64,000 bases of DNA from Betaproteobacteria bacterium (GTDB lineage: Bacteria > Pseudomonadota > Gammaproteobacteria > Burkholderiales > Ferrovaceae), in assembly GCA_028866015.1 (NCBI GenBank), contig JAGWIW010000005.1, positions 1 through 64,000 on the forward strand. The letters are read 5' to 3'. Position 1 is the first letter of the stretch. Each line of letters starts with the position of its first letter. Of this stretch, positions 25,968 to 34,308 are shown piece by piece. The notes beneath the pieces were generated by a model. That model saw nothing but the letters and a program-made list of their open reading frames with translations. It was not told the DNA's origin and searched no databases. A program made the translations under genes and the position numbers.

Positions 25968-26920
25968 GCCGATTCCAGTTCAGGCAGGCTGTCCAGATAG
26001 GTTTGCAGGTCTTCGGGCAGAGGCGCTTCGAGGGACAGGGGTTCCCCCAGCGCCGGGTGGATGAATGACAGTGATGCCGCATGCAGGAACATGCGCTTGA
26101 GACCTGACTTGGCAAGGGATTTGTTCCAGGCAAAATCGCCGTACTTGTCATCGCCGGCAATGGGAAAACCCAGGTGGGCCAGGTGCACGCGGATCTGGTG
26201 GGTACGCCCGGTCAGCAAGCGCGCCTGCATCAGGGTGGTCTCCTTGAATCGCTTCACCCTGTAAAACTGGGTTTCGGCTTCCTTGCCATCGCGGTCCACT
26301 GCCACCCGGCGTTCGCCCTCATCGGTGAGATAGCGGGTCAGCGCTTGCCGCACCACACGCTTTTCGTCCGGAAAGCAGCCTTTGACCAGAGCAAGATAAC
26401 GCTTGTCCATGCCGTTTTTGCGCAGGAGCGCATGCAGGGCCACGAGGATGCTGCGTTTTTTGGCCACCAGCAGGATTCCGGATGTTTCACGGTCCAGCCG
26501 GTGCACCAGTTCCAGGAAACGAGCCTGGGGACGCTCGGCCCGCAACTGTTCGATGATGCCCCGGCTGATTCCGCTGCCACCGTGCACGGCCCACCCTGCG
26601 GGCTTGTTGAGGGCAAGCAGGCCCTCATCCTCATAAATGACCTGGCCCGCCAGCAAAGGCTTGCACTGTTTTGGTGCGACCAATGGGGTGGCCGGGGCGG
26701 TCCTGACCGGGGGGATGCGCACGCGGTCTCCCCAACGCAAACGGTAAGTGGCATCCACCCGGCCGCTGTTGACCCTCACTTCACCGCTGCGCAGGATGCG
26801 ATAGATGTGACTTTTAGGAACACCCTTGAGGTGGCCCAGCAAAAAGTTGTCGATTCGCTGCCCGGCCGAATCCTCCCCCACTTCAGTCCAGGAAACGGAG
26901 GCTTTACGCGATGGCACCAT
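25964..26920 (-). CDS. rluC: 23S rRNA pseudouridine synthase RluC
   Basis: A 318-residue RluA-family enzyme. Residues ~15-75 form an S4 RNA-binding domain (AGQRIDNFLLGHLKGVPKSH). The catalytic aspartate lies in HRLDRETSGILLV (~140). LLTGRTHQIRVHLAHLG (~230-246) and GDDKYG follow. RluC modifies U955, U2504 and U2580 of 23S rRNA. It is divergent from rne, as in E. coli and many Proteobacteria. No clear ribosome site precedes the ATG. Confidence 0.94.
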   Translation of the reverse strand: MVPSRKASVSWTEVGEDSAGQRIDNFLLGHLKGVPKSHIYRILRSGEVRVNSGRVDATYRLRWGDRVRIPPVRTAPATPLVAPKQCKPLLAGQVIYEDEGLLALNKPAGWAVHGGSGISRGIIEQLRAERPQARFLELVHRLDRETSGILLVAKKRSILVALHALLRKNGMDKRYLALVKGCFPDEKRVVRQALTRYLTDEGERRVAVDRDGKEAETQFYRVKRFKETTLMQARLLTGRTHQIRVHLAHLGFPIAGDDKYGDFAWNKSLAKSGLKRMFLHAASLSFIHPALGEPLSLEAPLPEDLQTYLDSLPELESA

Positions 26921-27322
26921 TTAATTTACAATCGTAAGTTATTGAGTCTATTAGGAGTCGCTCGAACGAGCCGCCCGCTGATCCGGGCAGGCCTGATCCG
27001 CTCCCCTGAGATTCGATAGTTCCCGGGCCCACAGGCTCCGAGGAAAGCAGCCCCGTCAAATTCCGGGTGCCCGAAATCAAGTGAAAACCGGTTAATTTCG
27101 CTCACCAAAAAGTAGCGATGGTAAGTTAGTTGCGCGCTGAAAGCATCACCTGAATTTTCCGCCCTGCAAAGTCGGGGCGATGAAGACGATACCGATCGAA
27201 CGACCGAGAGAGCATTGGAACCTGAAGCAACGTAACCGCCTCATCGAGTAAGCTGGCACGCGAACAAACCGCGAGCCTGTTCGATCACGTCTCCCGAAGC
27301 CCAAGCGCGCGGGGACACATTT
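26921..27322 (+). promoter_or_regulatory. 402-nt rluC-rne intergenic region with probable long rne leader
   Basis: No gene is visible here. A weak promoter TTTACA (26925-26930), N16, TCTATT (26947-26952) would start the rne mRNA near 26959. Two hairpins follow immediately: GCTC-GAAC-GAGC (26960-26971) and GCCCG-CTGATC-CGGGC (26973-26988). The leader would be about 363 nt. In E. coli the rne leader is of similar length (361 nt) and its stem-loops let RNase E autoregulate its own mRNA. A similar role here is inferred from position and length, not from sequence identity. Confidence 0.5.
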
Positions 27323-29992
27323 ATGAAACGCATGCTGTTCAACGCAACCCACTCCGAGGAGCTCAGGGTTGCCATCGTCGATGGCCAGAAACTCATCGAC
27401 CTCGACATCGAATATTCCGGAAAAGAACAACGCAAGAGCAACATCTACAAAGCGGTCATCACCCGCATCGAACCCTCGCTTGAAGCCGTTTTCGTGGATT
27501 ACGGCACAGACCGCCACGGGTTCCTGCCGTTCAAGGAAATCGCCCGCAACTACCTGCAGGGCCAGGACGGCGAATTTTCCCGCAGCCGCATCGCCAGTCT
27601 GCTCAAGGAAGGCCAGGAACTGATCGTCCAGGTGGACAAGGACGAGCGCGGCAACAAGGGTGCCGCGCTCACCTCTTTCATCAGCCTGGCCGGACGCTAC
27701 CTGGTATTGATGCCCAACAACCCGCGTGGCGGCGGCGTATCACGCCGGGTGGAAGGCGACGAGCGGGCTGAATTGCGCGACGTGCTGTCCCAGCTTGAAG
27801 TGCCGGCCGGCATGTCCCTCATCGCACGTACCGCAGGCATCGGACGTAGCGTTGAGGAACTGCAGTGGGACCTCAACTACCTGCTGCAACTGTGGAACGC
27901 CATTGAAGCGGCATCCCATGAGCAGAAAGGCCCTTTCCTGATTTACCAGGAGGGAAGCCTCGTGATCCGGGCCATACGCGACCTGTTCCAGCCCGACATC
28001 GGTGAAATCCTGATCGACACCGAATCCATCTATGAACAGGCCCAGCAGTTCATGAGCCATGTCATGCCGGGGAACGTGCACAAGGTCAAGCTCTACCACG
28101 ACGACATTCCCCTGTTCTCCCGCTTCCAGATCGAACATCAGATCGAAACGGCCTACCGCCGCGACGTGACGCTTCCTTCGGGCGGTGCCATCGTCATCGA
28201 CCACACGGAAGCCCTGGTCTCCATCGACGTCAACTCGGCCAAGGCCACGCGCGGAGCCGACATCGAGCAAACCGCCCTCAACACCAACCTGGAAGCGGCT
28301 GAAGAAATTGCCCGCCAGTTGCGCTTGCGCGACCTGGGGGGGCTGATCGTCATCGATTTCATCGACATGGAAAGCGCCCGCAACCAGCGCGATGTGGAAA
28401 ACCGGCTGCGTGATGCCTTGCGTTATGACCGCGCGCGCGTCCAGACCGGCAAGATTTCGCGCTTCGGCCTGCTCGAGCTTTCGCGCCAGCGACTCCAGCC
28501 TTCGCTGGGTGAAACCAGCCATACGGCCTGCCCACGCTGCCATGGAACCGGCTTCATCCGCGACACCGAATCTTCCGCCCTGCACATCCTGCGCATCCTG
28601 CAGGAAGAGGCGATGAAGGAAAACACGGCCATCGTCCGCGCCCAGGTTCCGGTAGATGTCGCCACTTTCCTGCTCAACGAGAAACGCGCCGACATCTATG
28701 CCATCGAAGCACGCCTCAAAGTGCATGTGATGCTCATTCCCAACACCCATCTGGAAACGCCCAACTACTCCGTGCTGCGGATCCGCCACGATGAAGCCAA
28801 CCAGATGGATTTGACCGAAGCGAGCTACCAGCTGGTCGAAGTCCCCGAAGAGGCCACCGAACCCAAGCTCCAGCCTGAAACCCAGCGCCCAGCCAAGCCC
28901 GTGGCAGCCGTGCGCGGCATCACCCCACAGCAGCCCGCTCCCCAGGCTGCGGCAGCCCCCGTCCAGGCACCTCAGGTTCATGTGTACCAGGAAGGCGAAC
29001 GCAAATCCTTGCTGGGGACCATTCTGAGCTGGTTCAAGAGCAAGCCGGCCGCTCCCCAGCAAACCCCGGCAATACAAGCTGCGGCCCCCGCACAAACCCG
29101 GGAGCGCGGTGAAGGGCGCGGTGGCGATCGACGTCGTGGCCGTGGCGGCCGGGATCGGGACCGCGAACGCGATCGGAGCGAGCGCCCAGCCCGCAGCGAA
29201 ACCCGCGAGGCGGCTGCTGAGCCCACCGAACGCAGCGCAAGAGGAGATGCAGGGCGTCAGGCCCAGGCTTCAAGGCCGCAGCGTCAGCCGCGCGAACCCC
29301 GTCGTGAGCGTGAAGAGGTCGCACCAGCTGCCGAGGCAGCCGCCACCCTGACGGCAACAGCCTCGGCCGCAGAGCAGACCGAAGCCGCTGCACCCCGTGA
29401 AGGCGGCAGCCGCCGGCGCGGACGCCGGGGCGGTCGCCGCGAACGCGGCGGGCGCCGCTTTAATGGTGCCATTGCTCCGATGTTTGACCGCGGCGACGGA
29501 ACCCCGCCTCCCCAAGGTGAAGTCCCTGCTGAAAAGACTCCGGCCCAGGAATCCCGCCAGCGTCCGCCACGCGGCCAGCGCAAGGGGGTGATCGAAACAT
29601 TCGGCGGGGCACCGGTGCTGGGAGAACAGGCCGGCATGAAGCAAAAGCAGGCAGAACTTGCGCTGGTTGCACCGGTTCAGGTTCAGTCTGCAGAGCCAGC
29701 CCCGGCCTCGATTCCTGTCATGGCGACCCTGAGTGAGGCTCCTGCAGCAGCAGCACCCCAGCCCATGATCGTCTCGGCCCCAGCCACTTCCCTGGCGGAC
29801 GTCAAGCTTGAAGTGCCTGCAGAAAGTGGCCTCGTGCTTGTTCAAACACGCCGCGACGCAGTTTCCCCTGCCGCTGCCGAACCGACCACGGAATCTGCTG
29901 CACCACGTCGGCGCCGGGCCCGCAATGTTCCTGCACAGCCGGCAAGCGCCGAACCGTTGGTGCAAGTGGAAACCCAAAAGCCGTCAGCCTGA
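27323..29992 (+). CDS. rne: Ribonuclease E
   Basis: An 889-residue endoribonuclease. The N-terminal half holds an RNase H-like part with an embedded S1 domain (residues ~37-120) and the catalytic metal-binding aspartates D302 (VSIDVNSA) and D345 (IVIDFID), matching E. coli D303/D346. The zinc link CPRC is at 403-406, which should tie subunits into a tetramer. From ~530 on it is low complexity: Ala/Pro/Gln-rich, an Arg-rich block near 590-720 ([29 protein letters not shown]) suited to RNA binding, then a Pro/Ala tail with a final RRRRAR patch. The degradosome scaffold motifs of E. coli are not evident. Confidence 0.96.
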   Translation: MKRMLFNATHSEELRVAIVDGQKLIDLDIEYSGKEQRKSNIYKAVITRIEPSLEAVFVDYGTDRHGFLPFKEIARNYLQGQDGEFSRSRIASLLKEGQELIVQVDKDERGNKGAALTSFISLAGRYLVLMPNNPRGGGVSRRVEGDERAELRDVLSQLEVPAGMSLIARTAGIGRSVEELQWDLNYLLQLWNAIEAASHEQKGPFLIYQEGSLVIRAIRDLFQPDIGEILIDTESIYEQAQQFMSHVMPGNVHKVKLYHDDIPLFSRFQIEHQIETAYRRDVTLPSGGAIVIDHTEALVSIDVNSAKATRGADIEQTALNTNLEAAEEIARQLRLRDLGGLIVIDFIDMESARNQRDVENRLRDALRYDRARVQTGKISRFGLLELSRQRLQPSLGETSHTACPRCHGTGFIRDTESSALHILRILQEEAMKENTAIVRAQVPVDVATFLLNEKRADIYAIEARLKVHVMLIPNTHLETPNYSVLRIRHDEANQMDLTEASYQLVEVPEEATEPKLQPETQRPAKPVAAVRGITPQQPAPQAAAAPVQAPQVHVYQEGERKSLLGTILSWFKSKPAAPQQTPAIQAAAPAQTRERGEGRGGDRRRGRGGRDRDRERDRSERPARSETREAAAEPTERSARGDAGRQAQASRPQRQPREPRREREEVAPAAEAAATLTATASAAEQTEAAAPREGGSRRRGRRGGRRERGGRRFNGAIAPMFDRGDGTPPPQGEVPAEKTPAQESRQRPPRGQRKGVIETFGGAPVLGEQAGMKQKQAELALVAPVQVQSAEPAPASIPVMATLSEAPAAAAPQPMIVSAPATSLADVKLEVPAESGLVLVQTRRDAVSPAAAEPTTESAAPRRRRARNVPAQPASAEPLVQVETQKPSA

Positions 29993-30003
29993 TCCACCGG
30001 ACC

Positions 30004-30027
30004 GGGGGCAGGGATCACCCTGCCCCC
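30004..30027. repeat. Perfect GC-rich inverted repeat just after rne
   Basis: GGGGGCAGGG and CCCTGCCCCC form a 10-bp perfect stem with loop ATCA, 11 nt after the rne stop. No U-tract follows, so it is not a standard intrinsic terminator. It could protect the rne mRNA 3' end or be part of a rho-dependent end. Confidence 0.55.
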
Positions 30028-30110
30028 TGGCTCCCGAACTTCCTCCCACCTCGATTCTTCCCTGCATCCCGCGCAAAGGTCACGCTGCAATACCCCTTTG
30101 ATTGAATTAG

Positions 30111-30154
30111 GCAATTATTTTTAATTGCTTATCCAATTAAATCCCATTTAATTG
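30111..30154. repeat. Two tandem AT-rich perfect inverted repeats upstream of the H-NS-like gene
   Basis: First repeat: GCAATTA (30111-30117), loop TTTT, TAATTGC (30122-30128). Second repeat: CAATTAAA (30134-30141), loop TCCCA, TTTAATTG (30147-30154). Both share the half-site CAATTA / TAATTG, and their centres lie about 24.5 bp apart. They are in a strongly AT-rich 120-bp stretch, in contrast to the GC-rich surroundings, about 100-150 bp before the start codon. They may be operator sites, for autoregulation by the H-NS-like protein or for another dimeric regulator. Confidence 0.6.
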
Positions 30155-30258
30155 CCAATAATTCAGTGAGTAATGCAATACCACAGGCCAATCGCTTATT
30201 TTAGGCTGTGGCTATTACCGAATATCAATCTAAGACCATCCCTGCAGGGAGAAGCCAT

Positions 30259-30570
30259 ATGGATCAATTAGAACAGCTGGATCAGCAGATTGAACAATTA
30301 CGGGCCAAACGCCAGGAAATTCTTAACAAGAAGCGCTCGCAAGTCCTTGAGCAATTGCGCGCCTCAATCCGCCTTTATGGTTTTAGCGCCCATGAGTTGG
30401 GTATGGGCTACTCCGCCGGTAAGACCAAATCCGCACCTCGGGACGCCAAATACGTAAATCCCCAAAACCCGTCTCAAACCTGGGGGGGCGGCAAAGGAAA
30501 GCGACCCAACTGGGTCCGCCTGCATTTGGAGCAGGGTGGAAAGCTTGAAGAGTTGCTGATCAGACACTGA
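30259..30570 (+). CDS. H-NS-family nucleoid protein
   Basis: A 103-residue protein started at the ATG at 30259, which has an AGGGAGAAG ribosome site; an upstream in-frame start at 30208 would add 17 residues with no family match. Residues ~1-45 form a charged coiled-coil for dimerisation (LEQLDQQIEQLRAKRQ). The C-terminal domain has YVNPQNPSQTWGGGKGKRP followed by NWVR, the H-NS core that contacts the AT-rich minor groove. H-NS proteins silence AT-rich, often foreign, DNA. The gene is monocistronic with a terminator after it. Confidence 0.9.
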   Translation: MDQLEQLDQQIEQLRAKRQEILNKKRSQVLEQLRASIRLYGFSAHELGMGYSAGKTKSAPRDAKYVNPQNPSQTWGGGKGKRPNWVRLHLEQGGKLEELLIRH

Positions 30571-30586
30571 AAGTGCCTGTTTCAAT

Positions 30587-30616
30587 AAAAAAGCGGCCGG
30601 ATCAGGCCGCTTTTTT
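30587..30616. terminator. Bidirectional rho-independent terminator between hns-like gene and sulA
   Basis: AAAAAAGCGGCC and GGCCGCTTTTTT pair as a perfect 12-bp inverted repeat with loop GGATCA. Read in either direction it gives a GC stem with a U-run. It lies 17 bp after the H-NS-like stop on the plus strand and covers the sulA stop codon (30602-30604) on the minus strand. Confidence 0.88.
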
Positions 30617-31120
30617 CATTTGGGCCAATGAATTGGAACTTAAACAAAAACTGATGCACGAGCTTTCGCCTTCCAGGGCCGCTGCTTCAATGCGCTGACG
30701 AAGGCCGCTATCAGGGAACGCTGATGGCCAGTACAGCACAGCGCCACCCGGACAGTTGCGCAAGGCCTGTTGAACAGCCCAGATCTTCCCTTCGCGTGAG
30801 CGGGCCTGCACCACCATGAAGCGAGCTGGATCGATGCCTGCCTGAATGAGTTCCGGCATGGATGGGCGGAAAGGGGGACTGACCAGGATCACCCATTTGC
30901 GCTGGCGAGTCAGCCGGGACAGGAACGGCAACAGCGGCTGGAGGGCCGAAGCACCTGGTGACCCTGTCATTTCGGTCAGGCCGACTGGATAGGTCCGTGC
31001 CAAAACCTGCGGATAGAGCACACTTGCTGCTTTCCCGGTTGATGCGGAGGCCAACAGGCCAGAATGACGATTGCGCATACCCAATACGGCCGAGGCCAAA
31101 AAACTCGTGATCGACCACAT
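30602..31120 (-). CDS. sulA: SOS cell-division inhibitor SulA
   Basis: A 172-residue protein. I chose the ATG at 31120, one base after the lexA stop; the open frame extends upstream into lexA but that part is not SulA-like. It has the SulA layout: variable N-terminus, TEMTGSPGASALQPLLPFL, RKWVILVSPPFRPSM, LIQAGIDPARFMVVQ, then LYWPSAFPDSGLRQRIEAAA and EGESSCISF. SulA binds FtsZ and blocks division during DNA damage. Its position directly after lexA supports the identity. ImuA, also RecA/SulA-like and often near lexA, is the alternative, but no imuB or dnaE2 follows. The 3' end is in a terminator. Confidence 0.82.
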   Translation of the reverse strand: MWSITSFLASAVLGMRNRHSGLLASASTGKAASVLYPQVLARTYPVGLTEMTGSPGASALQPLLPFLSRLTRQRKWVILVSPPFRPSMPELIQAGIDPARFMVVQARSREGKIWAVQQALRNCPGGAVLYWPSAFPDSGLRQRIEAAALEGESSCISFCLSSNSLAQMKKAA

Positions 31121-31121
31121 G

Positions 31122-31724
31122 TCACACACTCCATTCTGAACGAATGATCCCGACCCCGCGCCCCTCAATGACCAGCGCTTCCTCGCGCAAGTCGACTCGG
31201 ATCGGGTCAAAATCGGGGTTTTCGGGGCGCAATTCCACAAGCGGCCCCTTTCTGTAAAACCGTTTCACAGTGACTTCCTCTCCCAGGCGTGCCACCACGA
31301 TCTGCCCGTTGCTGGCTTCAGTGGTCTGGTGAACGGCCAGCAGGTCCTGGTCAAGGATGCCGGCATCGCGCATGCTCTCGCCGCGCACCCGCAGCAGATA
31401 ATGGGCGCTGGGATGGAACAGGCTGGGGTCAATGCGGTATCGACCTTCCACATGCTCTGCCGCCAGGATGGGTGAGCCTGCAGCGACGCGCCCCACCAGC
31501 GGCAGTCCTTCCGGCTCCATCAGGCGGATGCCGCGCGAGGCCCCTGCCATGAGTTCGATGGCGCCCTTGCGGGCCAGCGCCTTCAGGTGGTCTTCAGCAG
31601 CATTGGGCGAACGGAATCCCATGGCACGGCACAACTCGGCCCGCGTGGGGGGAAGCCCAGTGCTTTCCAGCTGTTGGCGAATCCAGTCGAGAATTTGCTG
31701 TTGCCTTGCGGTCAAGGGATTCAT
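31122..31724 (-). CDS. lexA: SOS repressor LexA
   Basis: A 200-residue repressor-protease, started at the ATG at 31724 behind an ideal AAGGAGG ribosome site. The N-terminal winged helix starts [16 protein letters not shown]; the recognition helix region is [13 protein letters not shown]. The self-cleavage site is A82-G83 (VAAGSP). The catalytic pair is S117 (RGESMRD) and K154 (VTVKRFY). RecA-stimulated cleavage relieves repression. An SOS box lies at 31740-31755 over its own promoter, so it is autoregulated. sulA follows after one base. Confidence 0.97.
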   Translation of the reverse strand: MNPLTARQQQILDWIRQQLESTGLPPTRAELCRAMGFRSPNAAEDHLKALARKGAIELMAGASRGIRLMEPEGLPLVGRVAAGSPILAAEHVEGRYRIDPSLFHPSAHYLLRVRGESMRDAGILDQDLLAVHQTTEASNGQIVVARLGEEVTVKRFYRKGPLVELRPENPDFDPIRVDLREEALVIEGRGVGIIRSEWSV

Positions 31725-31739
31725 GGAGCACCTCCTTGA

Positions 31740-31755
31740 CTGTATTTTTATACAG
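31740..31755. promoter_or_regulatory. LexA (SOS) box
   Basis: CTGT-N8-ACAG with an all-AT centre except for no G/C in the eight spacer bases, matching the proteobacterial LexA consensus. It lies 16 bp before the lexA start and overlaps the only -10-like sequence (TATAAA) on the minus strand, with TTGCCA as a poor -35 candidate. It is 37 bp before the divergent dioxygenase start, so LexA could also affect that gene. Confidence 0.9.
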
Positions 31756-31791
31756 TATCCACTTTTTGGCAAGCCCCCCTAGAATCCGGGA

Positions 31792-32574
31792 ATGAATACG
31801 CCCATGCCCGCACTGTTTCTGGGACACGGCAATCCCATGCACGCCTTGCTGGACAATGCCTATACCCGGGCCTGGCAGGACTTGGGACGCCGTCTGCCCC
31901 GCCCCACAGCCATTCTGGTCATCTCGGCTCACTGGCAGCTTCCTGTCGGGGCCGTGACCGCCATGCCACAGCCGCGCACGATCCACGATTTCGGCGGCTT
32001 CCCGCGCGCCCTGTACGCGGTTCAGTACCCATGCCCAGGAGATCCTTCGCTGGCGCGCCGCGTGGCCAGCCTTTTCGGGCCGGCCTCGCTTGAGCTCGAC
32101 CACTCCTGGGGACTCGATCACGGTGCCTGGTCGCTGCTGCGGCACCTCTATCCCGAGGCCACGGTGCCCGTGATCCAGCTCGCCATGGAAGCCCATGCCC
32201 CTGCCGCAGTCCACTACCAACGAGGACAGCAGCTTGCAGCCTTGCGTGATGAAGGGGTGCTGATCCTGGGCAGTGGCAACATCGTGCATAACCTTGAACT
32301 GGCCCGATGGGAAAAGGACCCCCAGCCCGAAGACTGGGCGCAGCGCTTTGACGGATGGGTGCGGGAGCAAATCAGCGGAAGCAGGGACAGCGCCCTGCTC
32401 GATCCCGGGATGGCCGGCCCGGACGGGGCACTGTCGGTGCCCACGCCTGAACATTACTGGCCCCTGCTTTATGTGCTGGGATCCCGGCGGGCGACAGACC
32501 GGGTGACTTTCCCGGTGGAAGGCATCGACATGGGGTCGATCAGCATGACGGGGGTGATGCTGGAAAGCGCCTAG
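31792..32574 (+). CDS. ygiD: LigB-type extradiol dioxygenase (4,5-DOPA dioxygenase family)
   Basis: A 260-residue class III extradiol ring-cleavage dioxygenase. Metal and active-site histidines appear in FLGHGNPMHAL (~10), VISAHWQLP (~45), RTIHDFGGFP (~66), GLDHGAW (~107) and PTPEHYWPLLYVLG (~220). The match to E. coli YgiD/plant DODA is strong. The natural bacterial substrate is uncertain. Only 67 bp separate it from lexA, so the SOS box lies in its upstream region. A TAGAAT -10 candidate (31780-31785) sits 6 nt before the ATG and would give a leaderless mRNA. It converges with the DUF1178 gene, overlapping it by 4 bp. Confidence 0.88.
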   Translation: MNTPMPALFLGHGNPMHALLDNAYTRAWQDLGRRLPRPTAILVISAHWQLPVGAVTAMPQPRTIHDFGGFPRALYAVQYPCPGDPSLARRVASLFGPASLELDHSWGLDHGAWSLLRHLYPEATVPVIQLAMEAHAPAAVHYQRGQQLAALRDEGVLILGSGNIVHNLELARWEKDPQPEDWAQRFDGWVREQISGSRDSALLDPGMAGPDGALSVPTPEHYWPLLYVLGSRRATDRVTFPVEGIDMGSISMTGVMLESA

Positions 32575-33014
32575 TGGGTAGACCCCAGCTTGTCCGGAAT
32601 GCCAAGGACCATCACATCGATGCCTTCCTCATGCAATTCCTCCAGGGCCTCCGGCGAAGCCACGCCGCGCACGTTGCGCGTTTCGGACTCGCCGTAATGC
32701 ATGTCGCGCACCACGTTGGGAAAATCCTCGCCCACGTCTTCCGTCATGGCCAGCACCTGCTGAACCACCTGGCGTCGCAGGGTGGCCACCAGATCACCAG
32801 CCACCATCATCATGGGTTGCCCTTCGCCTTCCGCAGCTGCAGGTTGGGCGCCCCCTCTCAGATAGGGTGCTGAAGGCAGGCGGGTGATTTCCTTGGAATT
32901 GCACAAGGGGCAGGACACATGCCCCCCTTCACGCTGGGCCTCGAAACTCGCAGCGGACTCGAACCAGCCTTCGAAGCGGTGTTCGAGGGGGCAGGCAAGA
33001 TCATAAACGACCAT
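32571..33014 (-). CDS. DUF1178-family protein
   Basis: A 147-residue protein with a zinc-ribbon-like N-terminus: VYDLACPLEHRFEGWF at the start and VSCPLCNSKEITRLPS at ~34-50 supply three cysteines and one histidine. The C-terminal half ends with YGESETRNVRGVASPEE-like residues typical of DUF1178. Function is unknown; homologues are widespread in alpha- and betaproteobacteria. A good AGGAGA ribosome site precedes the ATG. Confidence 0.88.
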   Translation of the reverse strand: MVVYDLACPLEHRFEGWFESAASFEAQREGGHVSCPLCNSKEITRLPSAPYLRGGAQPAAAEGEGQPMMMVAGDLVATLRRQVVQQVLAMTEDVGEDFPNVVRDMHYGESETRNVRGVASPEALEELHEEGIDVMVLGIPDKLGSTH

Positions 33015-33155
33015 GGCGGTATTTCTCTCCTATTGAACCTTATATGATACCATTTTTGCCCAAAATCAATATCAGACCCCCGGGCGCCCCAAAACAACGC
33101 CTGTATTCCCGACTCCGTGCCCATTAGAATGGTTCCTTTTACCCAGAATAAAATC

Positions 33156-34307
33156 ATGCGCGTTTTCCACCGCCCACTGTTGCTGGCACTGGCTGCCTTT
33201 ACCCTCATCCCGGCAGCGTTCGCCGGTGAAATCCGCATTGGCCTGGCCGAAGCACTGACCGGACCCGCCTCCCAGTACGGCATTCCGATCCGTAACGGTT
33301 TCCTGCTGGCGCAGGATGAAATCAACGCCAAAGGAGGCATTGCCGGCAATCGCATCGTGCTGGTGGAAGAGGACGAACGGGGCAAGAAGGAAGAAGCGAT
33401 CAACGTCTACAAAAAGCTGATCTTCCAGGACAAGGTCCTGATGATCTTTGGGCCGACCCTGTCCAATTCCATGTTCGCGGCCGGTCCCATTGCCAATATG
33501 GCCCATTTGGTGGCGTTTGGCACCAGCAACACGGCAAGCGGCATCACGGACATCGGCCCTTACATTTTCCGCAGCTCTCCCATGGAAGCCGATGTGGTTC
33601 CCGTCACCCTCAAGGCAGCCATAAAGCATGTTGGGCTGCACAAGGTGGGCATCATTTACGGCAATGACGATGCCTTCACCAAAAGCGGTTATGACGTGTT
33701 CCGGCAAGTCCTGCAGGCCGACCACATTGCCGTGGTGGATACGGAAACCTATTCCAAGGGTGACGTGGATTTCAAGGCCCAGCTGACCAAGATCAAAGCC
33801 CAGTCTCCGGATGCCATCATCTGCCCCTGCCTTGCGGAAGAAGGCGCCAACATCCTGATCCAGGCCCGCGCCCTGGGCATCAAGGCTCCATTCATCGGCG
33901 GCAATGGCTTCAACACGCCGAAACTGCTGGAAAACGCCAAGGCGGCTGCGGAAGGCACGATCGTGGGGTCGCCCTGGTTTGACGGCAACCCATCCCCTGA
34001 AAACAAGCACTTCATCGCCGCCTATCGCAAGAAATATGGTGCCGACCCCAACCAGTTTTCAGCGCAGGGGTATGACGCCCTGTTCATCGTGGCCGAAGCC
34101 CTGCGGAAAATCCACCTGACAGGACAGCTCAGTCACGATCGCCAGGCACTGCGCGATGCGCTGCCTTCGATCCGGTTCACGGGAGCCACCGGCCATTTCG
34201 CGTTCCGAGCGGCCCCCCTGCACGGCGGCAAGCCAGGGGGCTACGATGCAGACCAGGCCCCTTTCGTGTACATCGTGAAAAACGCCAAGTTCACGCTGCT
34301 GAAGTAG
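33156..34307 (+). CDS. ABC transporter substrate-binding protein (branched-chain amino acid type)
   Basis: A 383-residue periplasmic binding protein, started at the ATG at 33156 just before a signal peptide (LLLALAAFTLIPAAFA). A GTG at 33117 is possible but would place a polar segment before the signal. The mature protein has the two-lobed Leu/Ile/Val fold: IRIGLAEALTGPASQYG, EINAKGGIAGNRIVLV, and GPTLSNSMFAAG. Four transporter genes follow at once (livH 1 bp later). The ligand could be branched-chain amino acids, another amino acid or an aromatic acid; UrtA (urea) is less likely on length. Confidence 0.9.
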   Translation: MRVFHRPLLLALAAFTLIPAAFAGEIRIGLAEALTGPASQYGIPIRNGFLLAQDEINAKGGIAGNRIVLVEEDERGKKEEAINVYKKLIFQDKVLMIFGPTLSNSMFAAGPIANMAHLVAFGTSNTASGITDIGPYIFRSSPMEADVVPVTLKAAIKHVGLHKVGIIYGNDDAFTKSGYDVFRQVLQADHIAVVDTETYSKGDVDFKAQLTKIKAQSPDAIICPCLAEEGANILIQARALGIKAPFIGGNGFNTPKLLENAKAAAEGTIVGSPWFDGNPSPENKHFIAAYRKKYGADPNQFSAQGYDALFIVAEALRKIHLTGQLSHDRQALRDALPSIRFTGATGHFAFRAAPLHGGKPGGYDADQAPFVYIVKNAKFTLLK

Positions 34308-34308
34308 C

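Noticed and set aside
27040-27047. GAGGAAAG in the rne leader, reminiscent of the RNase P RNA core
   Set aside because: The following bases do not continue the conserved GAGGAAAGTCCGGGC motif and no RNase P-like pairing was found.
30004-30027. Intrinsic terminator for rne
   Set aside because: The stem is strong, but no U-tract follows, so it is listed only as an inverted repeat.
30208-30258. Longer N-terminus for the H-NS-like protein
   Set aside because: The extra 17 residues do not fit the family, while the ATG at 30259 has a good ribosome site and starts the coiled coil.
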